From Hyalella azteca (Eukaryota; Arthropoda; Malacostraca; Amphipoda; Hyalellidae), in NCBI RefSeq assembly GCF_000764305.2, contig NW_025937374.1:46525-110524 (forward strand): DNA of 64,000 bases, in the 5' to 3' direction. Under the pieces are notes generated by a model. The model saw nothing but the letters and a program-made list of their open reading frames with translations. It was not told where the DNA came from and made no database searches. The position numbers were made by a program, and so were the translations under genes. Shown in pieces: positions 53,274 to 63,058 of this stretch (position 1 is the stretch's first letter; every line of letters starts with the position of its first letter).

Positions 53274-54106
53274 CGGAATAACTTCAAATCATTTTTAGAA
53301 AACTCATTTCATATAACAGGTTAAATTTTTCGATAATTGCGATCTTTTTTGGATTTCTAGAACGTTATTGTATCAACTACTCGAAACATGCGATCTTCAT
53401 ACTATAACTCCCTTTAAACACACATATTCTGAAGCGTGGCAAGGCATTTTCTTTACATGTGTCGGATCGAATTTAAAAAATATCTAGTATGAGGAATTTA
53501 ATTTAAAATTATCAGAAAGCTTGCTACGTGTTCCAAATGGTATTAATAAAGCTATGTGAATAAACTATGGTGGGTGATGTAGGTTCGCACTACATTCATA
53601 AATCACTATTTTTTGTGGCATGAGGTCATTGGAACTTGATCTGAGTATCAGGAATAATTTTGTTTGTACTCAATTTTGTCTAAGCAATTGCATTTTCAGT
53701 AATTTGTTATATATCGCACTTCCATCCGCCCTAGATATTATAGTTGTAAAAGTGGTCGAAATGAATAAATTTTGGGCCCTTACGGGTTAAAAAGATATCG
53801 AAACTTGTAGCATTTAGTAACTTGTCGAGGGTTGTACATACGTTAGTACGTGGACAGCATTTCCTAATGATTTTTTCAAAGCTTATGTAAAAAAGCGTCG
53901 TAAAAAATGTTTCACAGACAGAAAATGGTTCTTGACCGTTGTCAAAAATGCAACGCACGATAAGAGTTCATATCTCAAAAGTCTTAGCCGTTTTTAGACA
54001 ATAAAATGTTCAATTAAGCTGAAGTTGCTCTCAGCTGCTTATGGGCAGTACGAGGTTCGGGCTGAATGCATGCGTTGTAGTCCGGTGATCATCTTCGGCG
54101 CGTTTC
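53274..54106 (+). repeat. 3' flank, P and L blocks
   Basis: AATAAAGC near 53547, P from 53565, GGGCCCTTACGGGTT near 53774, L at 53830-54010 and the SIG leader. Confidence 0.45.
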
Positions 54107-54298
54107 ATGCGAATGTCTTCCTCGAGTTGGACGTTGATTGTCTATTTAGTACTAATTTCCCTTCATATGGTTGCCTTAAACCTTAGTGATACCAAACTTC
54201 AGTTATATTGGATAAGAATTGATAAAATCTTGCATGCACTCAAAGATGGAATCAGTGCATTGGTTCAGGCTTTCCGCCACCACAGCGAGGTAGTATAG
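54107..54298 (+). CDS. SIG-A, copy at 54 kb
   Basis: A 63-codon ORF: MRMSSSSWTLIVYLVLISLH MVALNLSDTKLQLYWIRIDK ILHALKDGISALVQAFRHHS EVV. Same length as the 44107 copy, all differences are substitutions. It combines C-like signal-peptide residues (YLVLIS) with an A-like tail, suggesting gene conversion. Confidence 0.55.
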   Translation: MRMSSSSWTLIVYLVLISLHMVALNLSDTKLQLYWIRIDKILHALKDGISALVQAFRHHSEVV

Positions 54299-55258
54299 GT
54301 TCAGCCCTGCGATGATGAGCCCCAAACTCACGCCCAGCGATTAACTAGAAGGCGACGATGAAACTGTTCGTTTGAGTTAATCAAACAGCAAATCTACGCG
54401 ATTTTCAGGATACTAACGCATTCTGGGAAATAAAATACAACTAACTAACTGATAAACTGATAAACATTAACGGTTAAATAAAGCTATAGAACTAGCGAAG
54501 CGCGGCACCTATACGACCTTCAAGTTGTACTCGATCACAGCAAATTTTGGAGCCATCGGCCTACAACGAATAGATAACTCCATAGAAACTTTGAAAATAT
54601 TTGTAATAATTGAGACGAAGTTATAATTGTTATAATATTGCTTGGACTTGTACCAGTTCAACAAATTTGAATGAAAAATTAGGCCAATGTCACCAATAAC
54701 TTCTCCCAATTTAACGGCATTGAACAACATTCATGCAAGCTGAACAATGGAAATGTAAAATACAAGATGTTCTGTGAAAGTGAAGTACACAAAACATAAG
54801 AAAAAACAGCAAAATCTTACTGCATGTTAAAAAAGGCCGAAATGGTACGTAGGCATATATATGAGGCAAAATACTGTCGATTAAATTATATGTACAATCC
54901 TCTTCTCCCATTGAGCCCCTATGGGGTTTTATGAAATCTGTTGTTATGCGTCGTATAATGAAGTCTTACTTTGGCATTGGTATAAAATTTTTAGCTGATT
55001 ATTTGCTGGCATAGAGTTCGGCATCGTGAAATATATAGAAGTCACAGTCAGTAAAAACTGTACAACTGATCTTATAATTTTAGCCATCAATATAATGATA
55101 CGAACGTTTAGAATCTGCATTATAGAATTCATGGCCATATTTCACGATAGAAAAATAAAGAACGTTCTGTTAAGTTGGGGTCGCTGGGCACTACGAAGTT
55201 CGTGTTGCATGCATTTGCGGTAGTGCGGTGAAAATCGTCGGCCGGTCACGAGCGTTTC
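54299..55258 (+). repeat. GDD, WRN, NFS and GFM blocks
   Basis: WRN near 54482. NFS at 54672 has a TAG at codon 4 but is then open (NVTNNFSQFNGIEQHSCKLN NGNVKYKMFCESE). GFM at 54905 is open to WGFMKSVVMRRIMKSYFG. The SIG-B leader follows. Confidence 0.4.
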
Positions 55259-55456
55259 ATGTGCGTGTCTTCCTCGAGTTGGACGTTGATTATCTGTCTT
55301 GTAATAATGTCCCTGCAGGTGGTCATCTTAAAACTTAGTGATGCCATTGTTCAAGAAGCTTGTAGAAGAAGCGCTGATGTTCTACATGCACCGGAGGAAC
55401 AAATCTATGCACTGCTGGAGGTTTTGAGCTTCATAGCGCAACTATATAGCAGCTAG
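55259..55456 (+). CDS. SIG-B, longest copy
   Basis: A 65-codon ORF: MCVSSSSWTLIICLVIMSLQ VVILKLSDAIVQEACRRSAD VLHAPEEQIYALLEVLSFIA QLYSS. The signal helix is intact and the tail (HAPEEQIYALL) lines up with HAPKERIS / HALKDGISALV of the other types, showing they are one family. Other SIG-B copies stop earlier. Confidence 0.5.
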   Translation: MCVSSSSWTLIICLVIMSLQVVILKLSDAIVQEACRRSADVLHAPEEQIYALLEVLSFIAQLYSS

Positions 55457-57250
55457 AGCTCTACTTCGACTTATTTTTCTTTCGTTAGTCAAAATATGGA
55501 GCTATATAATAATTCATACTGATTATATCTGAAATTGAATTTTTCATATAAAGCACTGAACTCATTTTAGATTCTCGCAGGCAGTAAACCTCCAAAGAAT
55601 TTCTCATTGCAATTGAATTATTTTCCAACAATATATAAGAATTTTCATGTTTCAAATTTGAGGACCACGAGTCTCAAACTGCATATAATTTCGTTTTTGT
55701 AGCTATGATTTTGATTTGTCTCAGGGTGAGAAATATTAAATCAATTGCGGGATTTATCTCTTTAGTATTAACGAAATATCAATTTCAATTACAATTACCT
55801 TAATGATTTATATATGTCCTGAGATGTAATAGATATTTTGCGACTGGGTAGCAACAGTCGTGATCAGCTGGGACTCTAGCTGGAGAGGCGGTGCAAATGA
55901 TCAGCAGGAGTATTTAAGCCCTTTTTTTAATAAGTTTTATGGAAGAAAACGCTGTCCTTTGCCATTTTTAAAACGTCCTCAGGTTGCTACACTCAATAGT
56001 TTACGTATAATTTAAGTTGAAAGTTTATATCACTTGTTTGCTTAAATCGCAAATTAACTAAGAATTTAAAAGCAAAGAAAAGTCCACAAAAATTCATATT
56101 TCTTTTCATTCGATACTCCCGGAGAGTGACATACGGCGCTGTAGATAGTTAATAATTGACACAAAATATAAATGGTAAATGTTCGTGGGGAAAAATAATT
56201 CCATAAACTTCTGAAAACTTGACTGGGCTCAGACTAGCTGAACAATTTTGAATGAGAAGTAAAGTTCATTTCACCAATACAATTGCATGCAACAACACTC
56301 GCACAAGTCTTGCACACGTATTAAGATGTTTGAAGCTACTCTCAACATGTTACACGGATTCTAGTACGTTAACTGCAATGAATTATCCACTGCACGTACA
56401 TATCGTTTATGAACTCAAATGAATTATCCTTCTTTTATATAATAATTTAACCTTCCCGTGTTCAGCTACCGTCATTCAGGTAAGCGTCTATCCTAAAACT
56501 TATCTCCCGAACTAAATGACCGATCGTTCTGAAACTTCGTCCACTTACGTGAACCACCAAAAGAAAAACAATTTACTCGTGCAAATATTTGGAATAAATG
56601 CAAATAAACGCGAAATGCATAGAAAACGGCATAAAGGGGATCTTTCATAAAACCATTTCCTACAATTTTCGTGCTACAACATCGAGAGACATATCATTCG
56701 ATTTTTAAAAAGAATACCTTTTGACTATACAGGAAGCTTTTTTCAATTTTTTATTTTACTTTTTTACATCTTCTTTTTTGACCAATTATTAACCCTCTCC
56801 CCTAGTTTTTTTTCAGTATATAATCCAACTCAAGTACAAATCAGAACGGGGCTTATTAAGTACGGGGCAAGCAAATTATATGTCACTCAATGCAGTAGCT
56901 TGAAAATAATAGGAGGAGATAAATTTTTAAGATGGCGTATTGTGGAAATTTTTATTGTTCAGTGGAGCCAAATAACTGAAATAGGTAATATTGATTGTAA
57001 AAAGAAGACAACGCTGAAGAATCTAATTGATTCTGCTGCCGAAGCTTTAATACCAATAGCCAATTATTCGTATTGAGCAGACTATCACGCGTATTTAGAT
57101 TTATTCTTGTCCAGTTTAATGCGAATAATAAGTTATAAATGTGAGTTTTCTAGTTTTTTATTTATATAAATTAGGCGCTTTGAAAATATTCAAAACGACG
57201 TAATGCGAAAAGTGTTGCTTCACACCCTTTATATAAGTTTTATTGAACGC
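55457..57250 (+). repeat. SIG-B tail, VH and M blocks
   Basis: TATTTAAG at 55911-55918, a 90-bp insertion at about 56025-56115 absent from the 45 kb copy, VH at 56260-56390, M from 56480 with the YCGN ORF at 56934. Confidence 0.45.
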
Positions 57251-57593
57251 GTCTTGTTTGTAGCCCGATTGAAAAAATTATGCGAGAGTCTCGTATCGGA
57301 ATCCTATTAAATATTTTCACAAGAAAATAACCTAGAAGTTAGAAACACAACAACAAGCAGTGAAGAATGCAACATTCTGATAGTGAATTTATTGCAAGAT
57401 GTAATCGCCTGAAATTATTATCGAAGCTGATTTTCTTATAGCTTAACCTCGAAACCTGCAAACATAAAAAACGAGACGAGAAAATCGCGATTGCAAGGGA
57501 GACTATTTTATAATGAGGGCTACCTGAGTGGCTCAGATCACAGGAGGCTGTGGATGAGTCAGTGCTCCCATTTGTAATTGTACAAAAGGCGAG
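57251..57593 (+). repeat. S and T blocks, cut by recombination
   Basis: Nearly identical to 47130-47470. T stops at ACAAAAGGCGAG and RYKTG sequence follows at once. Confidence 0.5.
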
Positions 57594-57747
57594 TCATGCG
57601 GTGCCCCGACGCTACAAGACTGGCGATAGCAGAGGCTCTCTCCATCAAGGACGAGTCTCCTTCTATCAATTTGCAAACCGCTGGATTCTTCAGGACGTTG
57701 AAATTATTCTCGAAGTGATTCAAGTTCCGGTTTTAAACCCTAACTAA
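57594..57747 (+). CDS. RYKTG segment, copy 2
   Basis: HAVPRRYKTGDSRGSLHQGR VSFYQFANRWILQDVEIILE VIQVPVLNPN then TAA. Its upstream part (His-rich in copy 1) has been replaced by T-block tail. One extra codon relative to copy 1, no frameshift. Confidence 0.4.
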
Positions 57748-58087
57748 GATACCTTTTGTTTGTACTTCTGTCCTTTCTAATTTTCAAATGTAAGCGATGT
57801 AATAACTCTTCACCTACTTGATAATGAATATTGCACATTCAAAACGTCGTAAATTCTGATAAAATATCTCTCGGAAACCTTATATTTGAATTTTCCAATC
57901 CAACTATAAGCCTGATTCGCTAAATGGAGAAAAACAATAAGAAAATCGTCGATAAGATATTTTCTCATGGGCTCCAATGAAAGAACAGTTTCTGCCTAAC
58001 TACACTAAAATGGGTACATCCTATGCATAGTACTAATGTTGAAATCATATATATAAGGTTGAAATCATAGATGTTGGCATTTGTCGA
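57748..58087 (+). other. Spacer upstream of IGN copy 4
   Basis: Matches 26064-26417. No ORF or other feature seen. Confidence 0.4.
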
Positions 58088-58311
58088 TATTTATAACCCT
58101 TATTCGTGAATATTCAGCACTACTGCATGAGTATCGGTAACTGGTTGCGTCATTTTCGTTCAAAATTTAAACAATGAGAAGTTTCTCAAAATTTTTTGAT
58201 CGATGTCCTTGCTAATCATTTGGGTGGCACGTCAAGTTTTAACCTTGGAAGTGGACTTCAACTTGGAAATTGCAACGATGCACCTACGACTAATTATTTG
58301 TCAATTTACAG
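58088..58311 (+). pseudogene. IGN segment, copy 4
   Basis: The acceptor AG has become AA (ATTTATAAC), and a TGA follows KFKQ. Downstream the frame is open and runs past the donor (MIDVLANHLGGTSSFNLGSG...), ending at 58438. Confidence 0.5.
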
Positions 58312-58647
58312 GTCAATAATTAATCATTTATCTACTCAGAGAGAAAAACACGGCACCTGCATCAACTCCATAAATTTGAATGATTATATGTCTGTTACCT
58401 CACATTCAACGCCGTCAAAAATTACATTATTTATTTGATTGGGTCCTGTGAATATTTAGCTATGTTAATGCTAAAGGCAATTTTTAATATCGTCAAAAGA
58501 AAAGGTTCTTATGAGATATACTATATAATTGGAGCGCGATGGATCAAAATGGAATTTTATACAGACAACCTAACTTTATGTAGATAAGTTTTAATAAAAC
58601 GATAACTTGACTGTTAACGGTGCATATATACTCGTCAATTTTTTCAG

Positions 58648-58685
58648 GTGGGTAACACAGCATCCAGGAAGAATTTCATGTAAGG
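58648..58685 (+). CDS. X2 microexon candidate, copy 4
   Basis: WVTQHPGRISCK between CAATTTTTTCAG and GTGAGTAA. Same length and phase as copies 1 and 2. Confidence 0.4.
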
Positions 58686-58907
58686 GTGAGTAACAGCTTC
58701 TTTTAATATATACGGCAATGCGGGGAGCTTGATCAATATATATGCATATTTTACAAAGTTTTATTAATATATGGACTACCGGCTACCGACACGGGGCCAA
58801 CTGTCCCAACGTTGATGACACTGAATTCGCTACTTCTTTAAGGAAATATTTTTATTCGTTTCATAGTTATTAAAATTTCGTTTCATTTCTGTCTAACTGA
58901 AACACAG

Positions 58908-58991
58908 CAAAGACATGTTTATGACAGTTGATTGCTGGCCATTCATAATGAACAGCGCATTAAGTGCAGACTTTGCTGTTGTACCAGTGAC
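58908..58991 (+). CDS. X3 exon-like segment, copy 4
   Basis: KDMFMTVDCWPFIMNSALSA DFAVVPVT with donor GAC|GTGAGTTG. One of the more diverged X3 copies, but the frame is open. The following intron-like spacer is longer (to 59266). Confidence 0.35.
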
Positions 58992-59241
58992 GTGAGTTGT
59001 ACATTTTTTATGTGATACAGAAAAGGTGAGTAGCACAGTTTTACGTGTAATTTGTACTATTGGGTAAGTAATATAGTTCCTTGTTCTGGCCGTACCATTG
59101 AAGTAAAAGGCACAGTTCATTGTGTATACTACACAAAGCTATGCACACGAGTACGCTGTACAAAGACATGAACGATGCTAATTAATGCACTCATTACAAT
59201 TGCAAACAGGCCACTCACGTAAATTTCAGTCTAAGAGTTGA

Positions 59242-59481
59242 TTGGCCGACACGCCGCTCATTTCAGCAATCGTTCATGTACGTGGATTAGAAAAACTGGA
59301 TGAACTACAATTGCATGGATACAACTGCTACAATTTCATTCCCCCAAAAATGGAGAATGAAGTTGAAGTTTTTGATATTCAGGAACTAATGAAAACAATA
59401 TATACGATTAAACGACTTATGAGAGAGTCTCGTTTCGGAACCCTATTAAATTTTTTTCACATTAAAGAACCTAGAAGTTGA
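59242..59481 (+). CDS. X4 segment, copy 4
   Basis: From 59267 after CGCTCATTTCAG: IVHVRGLEKLDELQLHGYNC YNFIPPKMENEVEVFDIQEL MKTIYTIKRLMRESRFGTLL NFFHIKEPRS. A lost base near the end moves the stop a few codons downstream. Confidence 0.4.
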   Translation: MADTPLISAIVHVRGLEKLDELQLHGYNCYNFIPPKMENEVEVFDIQELMKTIYTIKRLMRESRFGTLLNFFHIKEPRS

Positions 59482-60721
59482 AAACATAACAACAAGCTGT
59501 GAAGAATTCTGCAAGTGAATTCTTGGAAGATGTAATTGACTAATCCTAAATGCCTGAAAATTGCTATCGGAACCAATTTCCTATAGCTTACCCTCGAAAT
59601 TAGCTATCATAAAAAAAACGAGAAAATCTTGATTGCAAGGCAGACTACTTTCTTGAGATGACTGCACGCGTGGCTCAGTCAGGACTCAGGAGTCAGCAGG
59701 TAGTGGCTGAGCAGGTGCTTACCAATTGTAATTGTACAGTTGTACAAATAGGCGAGACACTCAGTGACTCAGTAAAGTTTCTGCAAATGTCCACAAAAAA
59801 AGTTCCAGACGCTCAAGCGAGTTTTATTTTTAATAACTGAATATACACACCAACAAACCTTTAACAACCTTTAACGTAATTTTGGAAGAAAAACCCATTT
59901 CATCAAACTTGTTAAAATTTTCTATAATTGCTACTAATGGATCATTTTTGGAATTCAGAAACGTTATGCGATCAATAATTTTATTGCTCGAAACATGCGA
60001 TCGTCGTACTATAACTCCTTTTAAATTTATTTAATCTGAATCGTGGTACGGCAATTTCCTTACATGAGTTGGATTGAATATTGAAATACAAATCTAGTAT
60101 GAGGAAATTATTATCAAATTGTCAGAAAGCTTGCTACATGTTCCAAATGGTAATAATAAAGCCATGTCAATAAACTATGGTAGGTGATGTAGGTTCGCAC
60201 TACATTCATAAATCCCATTTTTTTGTGTGTCAAATGGTCATTGGATCTTCATCGGAGTATCTAGAATAGTTTAGTTTGTACTCAATTTTGTCGGACCTAT
60301 TGCATGTTCAGTAAAATGTTATATATAGCACTGTCATCCTATCAATGAAGATAAGTTGAAAATAAGCAATAATAAACTTGTTTTAATTTGGGCCCCTGCG
60401 GGTTAATAAGTAAGCGAACCCGGTAGCACTAAGTATCTTGACGGAGGCTGGACATTTGTATGTGGTTAGCATTACATTATGATTATTTCAAAACGCTTGT
60501 AGAAAAGAATCTTGAAAGATATATCACAGACTGTAAATGGAACTTTGCCGTTATCAAAAATGCAACATACGATAAGAGTCTTTATCGCAAAAGTCTTAAC
60601 CGTATTTACCCAATTAAATGTTCAATTAAGCTGGAGTTGCTCTCAACTGGGCACTACGAGGTTCGGGATGAATGCATGCGCTGTAGTGCGGTGATCATCT
60701 TTGGCTGATAAGGCGCGTTTC
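59482..60721 (+). repeat. T, P and L blocks
   Basis: T at 59500-59840 with a repeated TTGTACA (59733-59747) and CAGTGACTCAGTAA insertion; ORF at 59658-59840. P from 60175, GGGCCCCTGCGGG at 60389, and open L at 60460-60708 which runs through AVIKNATYDKSLYRKSLNRI YPIKCSIKLELL into the SIG leader. Confidence 0.5.
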
Positions 60722-60890
60722 ATGCGCATGCCTTCCTCGAGTTGGACGTTGATTGTCTAGTACTAATTTCCCTTCAGATGGTCACCTTTTAAACCTTAGC
60801 GATGCCAAACTTCAGTTAGCTTGGATAAGAATTGCTAAAATTTTGCATTCACCCAAGGAGCGAATCAGCTATAGCACACCGCAGCGAAGG
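60722..60890 (+). pseudogene. SIG-C with shared 4-bp deletion, copy 3
   Basis: MRMPSSSWTLIV then stop. A second, partial and more diverged SIG tail (about 60915-60990) follows, ending in its own GDD (LPPGDELDGDDE near 61005-61050). Confidence 0.55.
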
Positions 60891-61989
60891 TAGTAGAGCC
60901 AAGCTCTGATATACTTTAGTTAGTTTGGATATGAATGGCTAAAATTTCATGCACCCTAGGATCAAATCAGCTCATCGGTGAAGGCTTTACGCTACCACGA
61001 GTCCCTAACTCCCGCCGGGGGACGAACTCGATGGCGACGACGAAGCGTCGTGAGCGTTTGAAGTCTTGCGGCAAATTACTGTCATACGAACTGTAATATT
61101 GATTATGATGTATAACAGAATATTAAATGCCGCATTGTCCAATTGAATTGCTCAAGCATTACACCTGTGAGTTGAAGTGATTATCAATACATTCAGTGAA
61201 ATAATTGCAACCAAAGATATACATTAATTAACGGTTTGATGAAGCTTTCATGGCACGCGTTGCTAACTGGCGAAACGCGGCGCCTGTCCGACCTCCAAGT
61301 TGTACTCGATCACAGCAAGTTTTGGAGCCATCGGCCTACTGCGGTGAGGCCACTACAGGGAAAATCTAGGATCGTTCTTAATTATTGATGCAAAAAATGA
61401 ATAGAGCTTTATTCGTTGTTTAAAAGAACTTCATAAAACTTTTGAAACATTAGTTGGGCTCATACTGGCTGGACAACTTTAATGAAAAGTAAAGTTCATT
61501 TCACCAGTTCAACTGCATGTAACAAGACTTGCGCAAGTCTTAAGTTTGAAGCTCCCCTCTACATGTGATACAAATACTAATACGTTAACTGCACTGAATT
61601 ATTCACTGCATGTACTAGCTGTATTGTTCACTAATTCAAATGATTTATCATACATTTATATAATAATTTAACCTTACCTTATTTAGCTATCGTCATTCAG
61701 GGGAGCGTCTACATTAAAAATTATCTCCTAAACTAAATGACCGATCGTTCTGGAACTTCGTAGGCTTATTTGTATCTCCAAAAGAAAAACAATTTGCTTA
61801 GTCGAATGTTTCGAGAAAAATATCAGAATAAAACGTGTAATGCATAGAAAATGACAAAAAGGGGGTCTTTCATAAATCATCGGGAGACATATCATTCGAT
61901 ACGTAAAGACATCGAATATCTGTTGACTCCAACTCTTTTTTTAGATTTTTTATTTTATTTATCATTTACTTTTCCATTTTCCCGAATTT
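60891..61989 (+). repeat. Doubled GDD, WRN, VH and M left part
   Basis: WRN at 61250-61365 (MARVANWRNAAPVRPPSCTR) is intact in frame. VH at 61480-61590 is shortened. M from 61695 is truncated by minisatellite sequence. Confidence 0.45.
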
Positions 61990-62280
61990 TTTACACTCGC
62001 AAACACCTGTGCATACTTGTACACTTGTAAACACTTGCAAACACTTTCAAACACTTGTAAACACTTCAAAACACTTCAAAACACTTGTAAACACTTCAAA
62101 ACACTTCAAAACACTTGTAAACGCTTTTAAAAACTTGTAAGCACTTGTAAACACAAGTGAAACAAGTGAAACTTGTAAACACTTGGTGTTTCACTTGTAA
62201 AAACTTGGTGTTTCACTTGTAAACACTTGGTGTTTCGCTTGTAAACACTTGTAAACACACTTGTTTACCCCTCTCCCTTT
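61990..62280 (+). repeat. ACACTTGTAA minisatellite, locus 2, with inverted units
   Basis: Mostly ACACTTGTAA and ACACTTCAAA units in higher-order groups. At 62150-62240 units turn over (ACAAGTGAAA ... ACTTGGTGTTTCACTTGTAA), giving short palindromes. Confidence 0.9.
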
Positions 62281-62892
62281 GTTTTTCATTATATTATACA
62301 AAGCATGTACAAATCAGAGAAACAGAGCTTACAGAGTCGCTTTGATTGATTCTGAGACGCAACGATTGCTAACGCTTTGCAATTAACGCGAATTATGATC
62401 TATAATTACAGATTTATTGTAAGATATAATTTAAAAGAATACTTTTTAAATATTTATTTTCAACGTATTCAAAACGGCATCACGAAAGATCCATGACGGC
62501 TACTTGCACGCGGTTACTTGCAGAATTGCAGTCGCTTCTATATAATCCTTCCCGCAATATCTTATAATATAATTTTAGACTTTTATTTTCTCATTATCAT
62601 TGAACACCACTTTTTAATGAATAAATTTCTAATTAATAATACAGAAATTGGAATATTTTCTTAACATACTCAATTATTCCGAGCTTGCCGTGCACGTCAT
62701 CAACTCATACGATTTTAACCTGCAATAAATTATTATAACAATCAAATTCTCTCTCACACAGCGATTTGGAATTTTAAAATGAGAGTAACACGATAGGTTT
62801 CAAGTTAAGATGCTGTATTTTCCATTTTATTCTTGTCATTTTCCGACATTTTTTATATTATTTATTTTATTTTTCATTTACCTTTCCATTTT
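62281..62892 (+). repeat. M tail and FKTAS segment
   Basis: Tail unit fragment at 62355-62420, VFKTASRKIHDGYLHAVTC at 62460-62520, then the flank shared with 6541-6782. Confidence 0.45.
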
Positions 62893-63058
62893 CCGTTGTT
62901 AACACTCGTAAACACCTGTAAACACTTGTACAGCTGTAAACACTTGTAAACACTTTTAAACACTTGTAATCACTTGTGAACACTTGCATGTAAACTCTTG
63001 TAAACACTTGTAAACACTTGTAAGCACTGGTAAACACTTGTAAACACTCGTAAACACT
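62893..63058 (+). repeat. ACACTTGTAA minisatellite, locus 3
   Basis: About 16 units, flanked left by the same DNA as locus 1 and right directly by the S block. This shows what probably lies in the gap at 7031. Confidence 0.9.
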
